This document shows positions 11,003 to 21,450 of a DNA stretch of 64,000 nt, piece after piece. Source of the DNA: Nymphalis io. Taxonomy: Eukaryota; Arthropoda; Insecta; Lepidoptera; Nymphalidae. The notes beneath the pieces are model-generated. The model was not told where the DNA came from, searched no databases, and saw only the letters and a list, made by a program, of their open reading frames with translations. Positions within the stretch are counted from its first letter, which is position 1. Each line of letters begins with the position of its first letter. Location: positions 2,356,001 to 2,420,000 of the forward strand of contig NC_065908.1 in assembly GCF_905147045.1 (NCBI RefSeq), read 5' to 3'. Position numbers and translations under genes: made by a program.

Positions 11003-11143
11003 TTTTTATAGTATAGGTAAACGAACGAGCAAAAATGAAAACTGACAAGAAATATTAACCATTCATTATATCGCCATTGCGTCACTAACCTTAGGAACTA
11101 AGATATTTTGTTCCTTGTGAATTTAGTAACACTGGCTGGCTGG
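11003..11143 (-). repeat. SINE-A copy, 3-prime part, degenerate
   Basis: TTTTTATAGTATAGGTAAACG, AAATATTAACCATTC, CGCCATTGCGTCACTAACC and AACTAAGATATTTTGTTCC match the tail half of SINE-A on the minus strand. Third copy in a row in this orientation. Confidence 0.7.
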
Positions 11144-11337
11144 AGTCTGGGTGTAATTATCTATGTAAGTATGTATTTACAAAATAAAAGTAGTATATGT
11201 AGTATATCTGTTGTCTGGTTTCCATAGCAAAAGCTCTGCTTAGCTTGGGATCAGATGACCATGTGTAAATAATGTCCCAGGATATTATTAACATGTAAAC
11301 AAACAAAAACCAACTACACATAATACTATAGAGTTCA

Positions 11338-11418
11338 TGTGCGCAAACACAGATGCACTTTCTATTCTCTCATTCTAATAATTCAATGAAACGGCAAACC
11401 GCCAATACCGGACAGTTC
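11338..11418 (-). repeat. SINE-C tail fragment
   Basis: GTGCGCAAACACAGATGCAC and CTATTCTCTCATTCTAAT are the reverse complement of the SINE-C 3-prime half. Short and diverged. Confidence 0.55.
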
Positions 11419-14040
11419 ACACTGTCAACTTCGACTTCTACTGCTACTGCGATTTTCTTGATAGAAAAACCCAATAACTGTTCAATAGCTTGACCCGGGT
11501 TGTAAGCCCAAGGCCTAACTAGTCAGCAATTAGACCAATGTCAGTACTCTCTGCTCAGTGAAAATTTTAACTGCTCTTCTTTGTCGTGTTTAATAATATA
11601 ACGTATATTATTGGTGTACTTGTGATGAAAATATTGACACACTGCTATGTCAACATCGTAGCTAAATTTATTATTTATTGCTAAACCAAATCTTTTATAA
11701 ATTGATATGCTTAATATATTTTTTAAAACAGAATGAAAAATATATTTTACTATTAAATTCTTTTAAAACTATTTTTAAATAGAAGTTAATTTTACTTTTT
11801 GAATATCTAAGACGAGCTAGAACTTAAACTATCGCTTTTCCGGAGTACTTTCGACTTCACCATCAAACAATCAAACAGAACCTAAAAATAACCCCCTAGC
11901 AGGTGTTTCTTCAGTAAACATTGCGCACGCGCATGCAATGCACCTGTCGGATATATACTAAGGAACTATTTCTTTTACTCACATCGTTACCAATTTAAAT
12001 GTTTGAAACATTATAACTCCTAAGTTCTTTATATAAATATGAGCTTAACTTGACTTCGTATCTGATTAACATTTTTAAACAAGTTTAACTGTATTAAATA
12101 TAATGTTTACGTATTTTGTAATGCTTTAATTTATATTTGATTTTAATATTGAATCGCCGACCATCAGTTACGTTTGTTTTATGTGTATATAACAAGCTTA
12201 CTCATCAGGACGTCACACGTAGTTAATTATTTTACTCGATTTCATTTAGAAATAAATAATAATAAAAATAAAATATATATAATCGTTTTAAATTAAAAAT
12301 ATGGCCTGCAATCGTTAGGAATCATGGATCTTGACGTAGTCACGCATTTATTTTACCTAATAATCAATATCATGCTCAATCAAAAGATTGTTATTTAATA
12401 TTTAAACGAAACTATAAAACGACTCACGTATAAGTATAATTTCTATAAGAATTGTATATAGTATAGTAAAATATTAATTTTCATAATAATTTAAGATGTT
12501 AGAAATTAAACGAATATCTAAATTATCTTTTTATATATCTATTGAAAAATAACTCACCAATATTGGTCCAAAAATATAGCTCTCACAAATCACAATAATA
12601 TCTAACAAATTCTTGTAAATAACATAACGCGTATCAATTCAACTCATAGTAGCGACTGTCATCAAACGAATGACAGCGAGCGAACGAGACGAAAGATCGG
12701 ATCGATAAATTGATTTGGGAGTGCGAAAAAGAGGGGAGATGCTGATCAATAGAGTAGGCAAGGCAACTGACAAATTGCATACAATAATAGAATAAATATT
12801 GTAGAATATTGGGGTTTGAAATTATATAAAACCTTTGTGAGTATTAAGTATATTGTCTATATAATATTCGTGTTTAATCTGTGGCTTAAGTATTCTACGC
12901 ATGCGTTGCTTCTTGCACACGCGCATTGTTTCAATAGAAACTCATCTCATGCTTGTATTGTATACAATATATTTTATATCACTTAGGTAATGCATTTTTT
13001 ATGACTTGAAAGTGGTATCTAACGCGATGGAATGGATTCAATATTTAGATTTCATAATTACATGAATTTAAGATTATGTAATGGATAACTTTTTATCCAG
13101 CTATTAACATGTAAGGTATCAATCTGAAATTCGCTAATGGATAACCATAATAGAGTAAAGATTAAAAAAAGTTTGGAATATATTCCACCACGCCGTTCCA
13201 TTACGGGTTGACGGAGGCTTCAATTTTTATTTACTTTTCTGAAAATGGTAATAATCTTCTTACAAAACTCGAGATTAAAAAAATCAAAAATATTTCATAT
13301 TACAAATCTTATTCGAAATACTATAATAGACATTTTTACAGCTGCAAATATTTCAAAAACTATATAAGCATCTTTTTCGAATATATTACGAAGGCAAACC
13401 TATTTACTTATTATATATTGAAAGGTTTTAGTTTATGAATGTATGTTCAAATTTATAAATGATTATGTTTTATATAAGTCAGTTAATTTAAAAAGAATTA
13501 AAAAAAAAATAATACTAATATATTTCATTATATATCTAAAACAGTGCACGTATTGATAAATCATTCTAAGTAAAACCGATCCGACTATCAACAATTAATT
13601 ATTATTATTAAGCTATTGTTTTAATTTAATGTTTACTTAAGCGATCCTTTGAGGGACACTAAACTAATCACACCCAAAAAACGTATGAATGGCGTTTGAG
13701 AGTTTCATTTAAATTTAGGAGCTGTAGTTAAGTATTCAAGTGTTTGATTTGAGATACTAAAAGGCCGTGTGATGCTTTTATTTTAATAAAATTCAAAATA
13801 CAAATATAATCAGTCGACCTAATTAATGTCTAAAATTAAGATGAATGTTTCCCGTCTGTGTGTGAACGACCGATTAAATTATTTATCATTACAAGCTGAC
13901 AGTAGTCGTTATATGATATTGAAAACATAATAATTATTATATTAAACATCTTGAATATATTACATAAATACACAACACAATAAATAATAGTTAATTTGTG
14001 TATTTTAATGTATTTTTATATATTGATAAATTTAACGAAA
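11419..14040. other. 2.6 kb unique AT-rich DNA
   Basis: No repeat family member recognised. Two GC-flavoured patches (11920-11945 and 12890-12930) contain GCGCATGC / ACGCATGCG. A possible minus-strand promoter is listed separately at 12551-12720. The 76-codon frame at 13208-13438 is AT-driven and unlikely to be coding. Confidence 0.5.
12551..12720 (-). promoter_or_regulatory. candidate minus-strand promoter and first exon
   Basis: On the minus strand a GC-richer patch with CTCGTTCGCTCGCTGTCATT and an inverted pair CTGTCAT/ATGACAG (12656-12662, 12670-12676) is followed about 100 bp downstream by CCAATATTG|GTGAGTT, a good splice donor. It would fit an untranslated first exon. No coding sequence supports it and donor-like motifs are frequent. 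Confidence 0.2.
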
Positions 14041-14160
14041 TGACAAAAGATTGAAGCATTGATGCTTGCTTATTTTTAGTCAAATTAAAATCTACTAGCG
14101 GTTCGTAAATTAAATACCTCAGAAGAATCATTGAAATTCAACGTCTTTTTTCTGACTAAT
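14041..14160 (+). repeat. rep-D copy, degenerate
   Basis: GATTGAAGCATTGATGCTTGC, TTTTTAGTCAAATTA, TACTAGCGGTTCG and CTCAGAAGAATC follow the order seen in the intact rep-D at 4338-4475. It ends in a T run. Confidence 0.6.
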
Positions 14161-14462
14161 TTTGTAATTGTTCACAATTTTCAGTATGCTAAGGATTAGC
14201 CAGAAAGAGATCGTTTCATGTTCCAGTGTGCAAAAATGCGTATTAACTACAAATTGTAAATTGTGTAGAAGTTTTTGCACGAGGTTACTTTACATTCTTA
14301 ATTGTAGGTTATATTTTTTAGTTTGTTATCTCAGAACTACGCAATTTATAAACCGATTTTGATATTTTTTTTGTTTTAGATATAGATGGTATATATCAGG
14401 TTCCATATAAATTTAAACAAAAAATGTTTAGTTTGTTTACAGGAACTTAATAAGAACCATTG

Positions 14463-14695
14463 AGGTTGGTACCACCACCCTTACAGATACTCTATTGTCA
14501 TGTAACAATACTTTGTATCACTGTATTCTGTTAACTGAGGAACATCAAATTTTATATCCCATGGTTTGTAATGTGACGTAAACCGTGACGTAACGTGACG
14601 TAAAGAATTGTAGTGATTTCTTACAAGGCCAGTGTATATGGGCCAAGGTTGACTGACTTACGATCAGTTGCCTACCTTGATATTTGTATATATAT
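14463..14695 (+). repeat. SINE-A copy, highly degenerate
   Basis: GTTGGTACCACCACCC, TTCTTACAAGGCCAGTGTAT and CTTACGATCAGTTGCC occur in SINE-A order and spacing. A tandem TGACGTAA motif has arisen in its middle. Confidence 0.55.
14574..14603. promoter_or_regulatory. three tandem TGACGTAA motifs
   Basis: TGACGTAA is present at 14574, 14586 and 14596. It equals a CRE/bZIP half-palindrome family motif. It lies in a decayed SINE-A with no gene beside it, so regulatory use is speculative. Confidence 0.3.
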
Positions 14696-15282
14696 TTATT
14701 AAATAACGGTTAATTACAGGAGTTTTAGTTAGATTTAAGAAGCGATCGTTCTAGAAAAATGCTTATATATATATATTTAATATACGGAATTTTATTGTTT
14801 GTATCATCTTATTTTATTTGTGATTATCGAGTACCAACAATTGTAATGTGTGCGTGTCAATGTAAACTGAACTTAATTCAATGTAAATGATAACAATGAA
14901 AGGTCAAAGACCGACGCAATGTTGTTAAGTTCAAACGATGCCCTGAAATTAAATAGATATATTAATGCTTGGTGTAAAAGAAAATAACTTTGAAATAAGC
15001 TTATATAACTATTATAGTTTGAAGGAAAAACAAATTCAATCACACACTGTGTACTATTGGCTTCGATAGCCTTACAGGTGTTGAAACTCAAGCCAGATTT
15101 TAGGAATTAAGGGATCAAAACACGCACTAAGGGCCTTCTGTGAGCCCTGGATGACATCGATGACGTGGAAGACAACGTAAGTTGTATATTTCTGCTTGTA
15201 TTTATCACTATAATGATTATCATTTTTCACTTTAATTTACATTAATGTTAAATAACATTAAAGCCTTAAATAAATACCAATA
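14696..15282. other. unassigned DNA
   Basis: No supported feature. The minus-strand 72-codon frame at 14873-15091 has no domain. Confidence 0.5.
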
Positions 15283-15472
15283 AAAATTAAAAATAGTTAC
15301 TGTACAAATCGTGACCGCGTGGAATGGTGGCTAGAATGCTAGCAGCATTTCCCCTTTGAATCGCAACTCCGATTCTCTGGGCGAGAAAACGAACCAGCCT
15401 GTCACCAGTAGAGGCAATAAGAGGTTGTAATATTTTTGGTGAAACTTTTTGCACTATTACTCCAAGGATTTT
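15283..15472 (+). repeat. rep-H copy abutting the LINE
   Basis: AAAAATTAAAAATAGTTACT to ATTACTCCAAGG, including GGTGGCTAGAATGCTAGCAG that the 7085 copy lacks. It ends directly before the LINE sequence, either as part of its 5-prime region or as an older element into which the LINE landed. Confidence 0.75.
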
Positions 15473-15652
15473 ATCCGTGCAGTGGCGGAGAAAGAATACA
15501 TTTCACTGCCCCTCTCTTTCCCATGGGTGTCGTAAGAGGCGACTAAGGGATATCTGAGCGACCATCTGCTCATCTGGTGGTAGGATGCTAACATCCGCCT
15601 GGCTTGTTACCACCGTACGCATGGTGAAAAACTCGTGAAGTGAAATTCGTAA

Positions 15653-17515
15653 AGTAAAAATTCCAAGTCCTGTAGAAAGGCATACACGAGAGCGGATGCA
15701 CAGCGCATTGTACAGATTGGTCATGACCTTGTTTCGCATCCTAGGGGCTCCCGTAGCTTCTGGCGTCTGACCAAGTCTGTGCAAAACAATTTCTGCCAAC
15801 CTTCGCTGCCACCGCTCAGAAATCCGGACGGATCGCTAGCTCACAGTCCGCAAGAGCAAGCTGATCTCCTGGCTAAACTCTTTGCCGACAACTCCGTCAT
15901 CGATGATTGTAGTGCACTGCCACTTACAATACCTGCATGTGGCCATACGATGCCTGACATCAAAATCAGGCAACGTGATGTGCGTGCGGAGCTGCAATCA
16001 CTTGATGTACGGAAAGCTAGCGGTCCCGATGGATTACCAGCCATAGTGCTGAAGAAATGCGCAGCGGAGCTGTCTCCTGTGTTAACGCGCCTGTTCCAAC
16101 TTTCTCTCTCTTCGGGAAGTGTGCCGGAGGCATGGAGAAGAGCTAATGTGCAAGCGGTTCCCAAAAAAGGGGATCGGTCTGACCCGGCAAATTATCGGCC
16201 AATAGCTATCACCTCAGTACTTTGTAAGGTGATGGAACGGATTTTAAACAACCAACTGATCCATTACCTAGAAGATCACTCTTTAATTAATGATCGTCAA
16301 TACGGATTTCGACCAAAACGGTCCACAGGTGATCTTCTAGCGTACGTAACGCACCTCTGGGGTGAAGCTATCGACAAGCATGGAGAATCGTTGGCTGTCA
16401 GCCTCGATATCTCCAAGACTTTCGACAGGGTCTGGCACAGAAGTCTTCTCTCCAAGCTGCCGGCATATGGTCTGCCTGCTCAGCTATGCACCTGGATTGC
16501 CAGCTTCCTACACAAGCGTAGCCTTCGTGTTTTAGTTGATGGTTGCGCTTCACAATTCTATGTAGTGAATGCTGGGGTCCCCCAGGGATCTGTGCTATCT
16601 CCCACACTCTTTCTTTTGCATATCAATGATATGCTCTCTCTTGGGAACATACATTGCTATGCAGACGATAGTACAGTGCATGGTGGATACCACGGACGTG
16701 CAGTGGCTGGGCGAGAGGAAATTGAGGAGAGGCGGAAGAATCTTGTCATTGAACTCGATAGGACGTTAGAACTCATCGCCAAATGGGGCTCTGATAATCT
16801 TGTTGAGTTTAATGCCAAGAAAACACAGATATGCGCTCTCACGGCGAAAAAGTCAACATTTTCCCCTCTTCCCTCCCTCTGTGGTACTCCGCTGGTGATG
16901 CAAAGCAAAATCGCCATGCTGGGGATTGACGTTCGCTGCGACCTTAGTCCAAGGGATTACATCGAGGCTGTTATAAAAACAGCTTCACGGAAACTCGGAG
17001 TTCTGAACAAGGTGCGGCGCTTTTTCACGCCACAACAACTGTGCTTGCTGTACAAAACACAGGTACGGTCTTGCGTGGAATATTGCTCGCACCTTTGGGA
17101 TGGCTCCGCTAAGTACCTACTTGAGGCCTTGGACCGGTTGCAGCGACGTGCCGTACGCATTATTGGCGACGTAAAGGTCACAAACACCCTTGAACCTTTA
17201 CAATTGCGTCGTGAGATAGCAGCACTGAGCGCTTTCTATCGACTGTATCACGGCGAGCGCTCTGAGGAATTATTCTCTCTAATTCCTGCTTTCCCCTTCC
17301 TTCTTAAGTCCACGCGAGCTGGTTCTCGATGTCACCGCCTAACTGTGACATCAATTCCATCGCGAACAAAGAAATTTGGCAACTCCTTTCTTTGTCGCAC
17401 TTCCAAAAAATGGAATTCCTTACCAGCTCACGTATTCCCCTCCTCTTACAACCCGGGTTCCTTCAAACGAAGCGTGAAGAGGCATCTTGCGGGCCGGCAA
17501 GGCGAAGGCGGCTAG
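15653..17515 (+). CDS. LINE reverse transcriptase, N-terminally truncated
   Basis: Open for 620 codons after a TAA at 15650. The upstream limit is a stop and not a start, and the first conserved residues (KAYTRADAQRIVQIGHDL) lie before any ATG, so the true start is missing. Counting from the GTG at 15779: GPDG at residue 82, NYRPI near 138, YGFRPKRST near 175, motif A SLDISKTFD with the catalytic Asp at 210, GVPQGSVLSP at 266-275, motif C YADD at 294-297. The conserved KAFD is KTFD here, while the 57-kb copy keeps KAFD. The C-terminal region has the WNSLP and GSFKRSVKRHL wording seen in CR1-like LINEs. The frame has no internal stop, implying recent insertion. It would copy LINE RNA into DNA at the target site but lacks its endonuclease, so it is probably not autonomous. 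Confidence 0.88.
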   Translation, partial: SKNSKSCRKAYTRADAQRIVQIGHDLVSHPRGSRSFWRLTKSVQNNFCQPSLPPLRNPDGSLAHSPQEQADLLAKLFADNSVIDDCSALPLTIPACGHTMPDIKIRQRDVRAELQSLDVRKASGPDGLPAIVLKKCAAELSPVLTRLFQLSLSSGSVPEAWRRANVQAVPKKGDRSDPANYRPIAITSVLCKVMERILNNQLIHYLEDHSLINDRQYGFRPKRSTGDLLAYVTHLWGEAIDKHGESLAVSLDISKTFDRVWHRSLLSKLPAYGLPAQLCTWIASFLHKRSLRVLVDGCASQFYVVNAGVPQGSVLSPTLFLLHINDMLSLGNIHCYADDSTVHGGYHGRAVAGREEIEERRKNLVIELDRTLELIAKWGSDNLVEFNAKKTQICALTAKKSTFSPLPSLCGTPLVMQSKIAMLGIDVRCDLSPRDYIEAVIKTASRKLGVLNKVRRFFTPQQLCLLYKTQVRSCVEYCSHLWDGSAKYLLEALDRLQRRAVRIIGDVKVTNTLEPLQLRREIAALSAFYRLYHGERSEELFSLIPAFPFLLKSTRAGSRCHRLTVTSIPSRTKKFGNSFLCRTSKKWNSLPAHVFPSSYNPGSFKRSVKRHLAGRQGEGG

Positions 17516-17559
17516 TGCAGAACGTTTTTCCGTCTGTACTGGCCGTCGTCGCGTTTGGA

Positions 17560-17592
17560 CTCTACTACCACTTACCATCAGGTGGAGTAGAG
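17560..17592 (+). promoter_or_regulatory. LINE 3-prime hairpin shared with SINE-A
   Basis: CTCTACTACCAC (17560-17571) pairs with GTGGAGTAGAG (17582-17592) with one bulged A. The block at 17567-17585 is ACCACTTACCATCAGGTGG, identical to the SINE-A 3-prime block. In CR1-like LINEs the 3-prime hairpin is where reverse transcriptase recognises its template, so this is the probable recognition site. Confidence 0.65.
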
Positions 17593-17929
17593 TCATTTGC
17601 CCTCCCGGCGAATATAAAAAAAAAAAAAAGAAAAAAAAAGGATATATATAGTCTCTAACATAGCATACAGCTAACACAAAATATTTTAGTAAGGTTGACG
17701 GTCTGTACATCTATAATAAAAGTGATGTCGTTTTAAAGTGAAAGTGACGTTAATTGCGGTCATGGTACAGAACTCATTACCGTAGTCCATTTCAAGTCAC
17801 GGGAGAGCTGACGAAAGTGAAATGTGGAGTAATTGATTACATTGTTACGGTGAAACGGACACGTATAATAATTTTTAACAGATCGTTTCACATTTATTCT
17901 ATATAATAGATATAATATATTAAAACTGT

Positions 17930-18210
17930 TTGCTTGGTGGAAGGACTAGACAAAACCACCCATCACATATTCTACCACCAAAGAACAATACTTAATATGG
18001 TTGCGTTCCGGTTTAAAGCATGACAGAGCCAGTGTAACTACAGGAAAAAGGAGCTCAGATGTTAAAAGACAAAAAATTTTAGTTCCCAAGATTGGGTGGC
18101 ATATTGATGATTTAAGGAATGGTTAATATTTCTCACAGTGCTAATATCAATGATGGTGGGTGAGGTCTATATGCTAGCCCATTTGCAAATGCGCCTATTT
18201 TAAATAAAAA
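17930..18210 (+). repeat. SINE-A copy, degenerate
   Basis: ACCACCCATCACATATTCTA, GCGTTCCGGTTTAAAG, AGAGCCAGTGTAACTACAGG and AATGGTTAATATTTCT in SINE-A order. The 3-prime hairpin block is lost. Confidence 0.75.
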
Positions 18211-18254
18211 CAACCTTGATAACGGTGAAGACATTTTTAAACAATATTAAAAGT

Positions 18255-18440
18255 AACACCTGTAAATATCCCACTGCTGGTCTAAGGTCTCCTCTACCTT
18301 CGAGGGGTAAATTTGTAGCTTATTCCCCCGAATGCTCCAATGTGGGCTGGATACATATGTAAAAGATTTTCATCTTAGACAAGTAGGTTCTCTTGCGATG
18401 TTTTAACCACTTAGCTTGGGAGGAATTATAGATACGTATG
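18255..18440 (-). repeat. SINE-B copy, old
   Basis: CACCTGTAAATATCCCACTG, CTAAGGTCTCCTCTACC, GCTCCAATGTGGG and TCTTGCGATGTTTT mark a diverged minus-strand SINE-B without its tRNA head. Confidence 0.7.
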
Positions 18441-20389
18441 CTAAACTAGACATATTTTATTTGATAAAGCCGTAACTTATTACTTTGTTCTTATTCATTC
18501 CTATACATCCATATTAGTATACTGATCACCTATTCATCGAAACCTTTATATGACATTATGTATGTATTACTTGTTTATATAAAAAAGATCTCGTCGTTTC
18601 CGATATTCTGTCAAGCTAATTTCGAACATCATATTATATACAAATTTCGAATTCAATCCAGTTCGTATGTATGAATGACGACATTCATATCCTATTCGTT
18701 CTTATTTGAAATGCATGTATTTGCCTTTCATTTGCCACAACGATGTGGTCGTTGATTACGCCATGATTTTTCTCTATATTGAAAATCTCAAATCAATTAA
18801 AAAACATGCTTTGATTTTAATAAAATTTTATGTGATCACATTTTAAAATTAGCTGCTGTAAATTCATTTTAATAAATAGACACGTGCTAAGTATGTTATC
18901 GTAACAATAGTCAAGGTCGTAATGCCCTTGCCGATAAGACACGATGTAGAATCGCTCATGCATTTGTAATGATTAAATACTATTTGCAGCTTGCATTTGT
19001 GATAACGAATAATGATATTCGAAATTCAATGTTTAATATTTAGATGATTCTTTTTAAAAGTAAAAATTAAATGATAAAGGATGCTTCCTTCCAGACCTAA
19101 TAATAACAACCAAAAAAAAAAAATTGTAAAAATTATGAAATTGTAAGCGTGGACTTTTTTCATTCTATTTTCAAAATGGTAATGGCTCTTCTATGTTCAG
19201 TTAAAAAGGATTGAATTTTCGAATTACCATTTTACCAGTAAATATTACATTATTAAATAAATTTCATTACTGAATCTTATTATTTTGTATAATAAACAAA
19301 TTAATGTATACATAGTGTAGTGTTGTAAAAACAAAATAAAAACATTTATTATCTCTTGATAACAACAAAAGATACAATGCTTATCTATAAAATAATACAT
19401 TTCTTGAAGGGAAAATATAATCATTTTTTTCTCGAAGGTACTAAAAAATATTAGTAGTCAAGTTATTTATATATTAAGATAGCGTTCTAGGGCTCTATGG
19501 GAAAATCGATAGGGTTCCGTTATTCTGTGGTATTTATTCATTAATAACGAATTACCACGGCAACTCTGACGGTATATCCGAATTCTGGTAAATTTTAATA
19601 TTAAACCGATCTAGAAAACTGTATTATTTTTCTTTTGTCTTGATGAATAAACAAAGTAAAACAGGAGTTATAATAAAAAAAAGTGAAAACCCTTCTACGA
19701 ACCTTCTACCTCGACAGCAATTTGTCTCCCTAACACAAAGTCAACTGGGGCACTTTGTTACGAACCAAAAAGGCTATAATCATTATGATAAAGTTGTAAA
19801 TGGTCGAGTAACTCCGTGACTCGTTTTAAAATGGTCGTAACATTCCATTGTACGTTTTTTACACGATCATGTTCAAACACTTTCGATTTCTTAAGGCGAA
19901 ATGGAGGGAATCCTGTTTTTTAGAAAAAAATCGATCATGCGTCGAGTACGCATAACGGAGGCGTGCAATAACTATTATTTAACGCTTTTATAGTGATAAT
20001 AAAATTATATAGGTTTCGTAAGGTAACATTGCTTGACACTTAAGAAATATAATGCGAATTTTTATTTGGATATTATATGTTTACCCGTGCGCTTTGCGCA
20101 TGTCTAAGCTATATTAAACCCAACGTAAAAAGAATGAACTACGTTGGTCTGTACATAATCACACATATACATATACATTCAATATATACATATATATATA
20201 AATGCATTGCATTTAACTATATATATGTATATAAATAATAAACGAATAGAGAAAATGCTTTTGTTAAGTTTGCTTAGTAAATGAAAAATTACAGTAAACT
20301 AAGAGAATTACTTGTATTTAATATACACTTTTACGATAATTACTGTATTAAGATAATTATTGTTTTTAATATTAAATAAATATTATATA
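18441..20389. other. 1.9 kb AT-rich DNA
   Basis: No gene. AGGGTTCCGTTATTCTG at about 19510 resembles a widespread lepidopteran repeat word but is too short to assign. An imperfect AT-rich palindrome is listed at 20178-20234. Confidence 0.5.
20178..20234. repeat. imperfect AT-rich palindrome
   Basis: TATATACATATATATATA then AATGCA / TGCATT and TATATATATGTATATA form an inverted repeat with a 1-nt centre and small bulges. It probably arose from a TA microsatellite. Confidence 0.55.
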
Positions 20390-20650
20390 GGCTGTCAGGC
20401 AAATAAGCCACCTGCTGGTAAGTGGTCAACATTGACGCTGTAACTATTTCTTTCATCACCAATGCGCCACTAACTTTGGGACTAGACTAACCTAAGACTT
20501 TAATTCCCTTGTTCTCTGTTTATCCTTTATCCTCAAGTCCACAGTGTTACATAGGCTCACTTAAGCCAAACCAAAACACAAGAATACTAACTATTGCAGT
20601 TTGACGGTTGGTACCTATCCAGACGGTTTTGCACAACCTACCTACCAATA
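20390..20650 (-). repeat. SINE-A copy with small internal insertion
   Basis: AAGCCACCTGCTGGTAAGTGG, ATCACCAATGCGCCACTAAC and TACCTATCCAGACGG are SINE-A on the minus strand. Around 20490-20545 extra sequence (TTTATCCTTTATCCTC) interrupts the consensus. Confidence 0.75.
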
Positions 20651-21354
20651 TCCCCATAATTTACGTAAATATCCCAAAGATTAATTACAGATATTACTAT
20701 TTTTTACATTAAGATATCGTATAGCTCCATAAATCCTTTATCCACAAGTCTAAAGTGTAAATTGTTCGAATGTCTATAAGATATTTTAAACAGTTATTTG
20801 TTTACGGTCGAAAGATTCGATGAATGGGTGATTTAATCAACAATGGCTGTTGCCGAACATCGTACAAGTAGCGACAACAATAGATGATTATAAAGCAACA
20901 AATATGACAATAATTGACAATTGTGTTGATGGAAGTAGGAGTAGATTTTAATAGTTTTAACGTAGATTTTATTCATTATACATACGACAACTTAAAAAGA
21001 CTGAGACGTGTCAAAATCTAAGTATTCTTTATTCTCTACGCTCTAGATTTCGCTCTACTATTTCTACATACATTTTTTTGCCCTCAATCTGAAAAAAAAA
21101 ATTAAAATTGTTTGGAAAATAAGATATAAGAACATATATTCTATAGTTTGTGTATTTTTATTTTGTTATGTTTTTTCACGATTTTTTTATAATAATTCGA
21201 GGTGATGGCTGCTAATATTGTTCCCGAGTTAAATAATCCTTATAAATATTTCGACAAAAACAATCAAGGCAGGATGAATTTAAATATGATAAAGAAATGT
21301 ATTATTTCTGTATTAATGTTAAATCAATTTTTACTTCTTCCGTACATACACCAA
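20651..21354. other. unassigned DNA
   Basis: No supported feature. The 71-codon frame at 21202-21417 runs into a SINE-A remnant and is probably not a gene. Confidence 0.5.
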
Positions 21355-21450
21355 CCACGATATCTAAGATGCTATATGCCTGTAATTACACTGGCTCAAC
21401 CATCATTCGAACCGTAACACGTTACAAAGTTGTAGAATAACTATTCCACC
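21355..21450 (-). repeat. SINE-A remnant
   Basis: TATCTAAGATGCTATATGCC and TGTAATTACACTGGCTCA identify a short, diverged middle piece of SINE-A. Confidence 0.65.

Larger units (their letters stand above)
15473..17640 (+). mobile_element. CR1/Jockey-superfamily LINE, 5-prime truncated
   Basis: Non-LTR retrotransposon copy of about 2.1 kb. It has a 5-prime stretch with CTTTCCCATGGGTGTCGTAA, a reverse transcriptase frame, a short 3-prime UTR with an 11-12 bp hairpin, and an A-rich tail at about 17615-17640. The apurinic endonuclease domain expected upstream of the reverse transcriptase is absent. Motif wording (GPDG, NYRPI, YGFRPKRST, GVPQGSVL) points to the Jockey superfamily, most like CR1, but the clade call is by eye. 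No convincing target-site duplication was found. Two partial copies lie at 3932 and 57152. Confidence 0.88.

Noticed and set aside
16398..16917. Several open frames on the minus strand across the LINE
   Set aside because: They are shadows of the reverse transcriptase frame, which has the conserved motifs.
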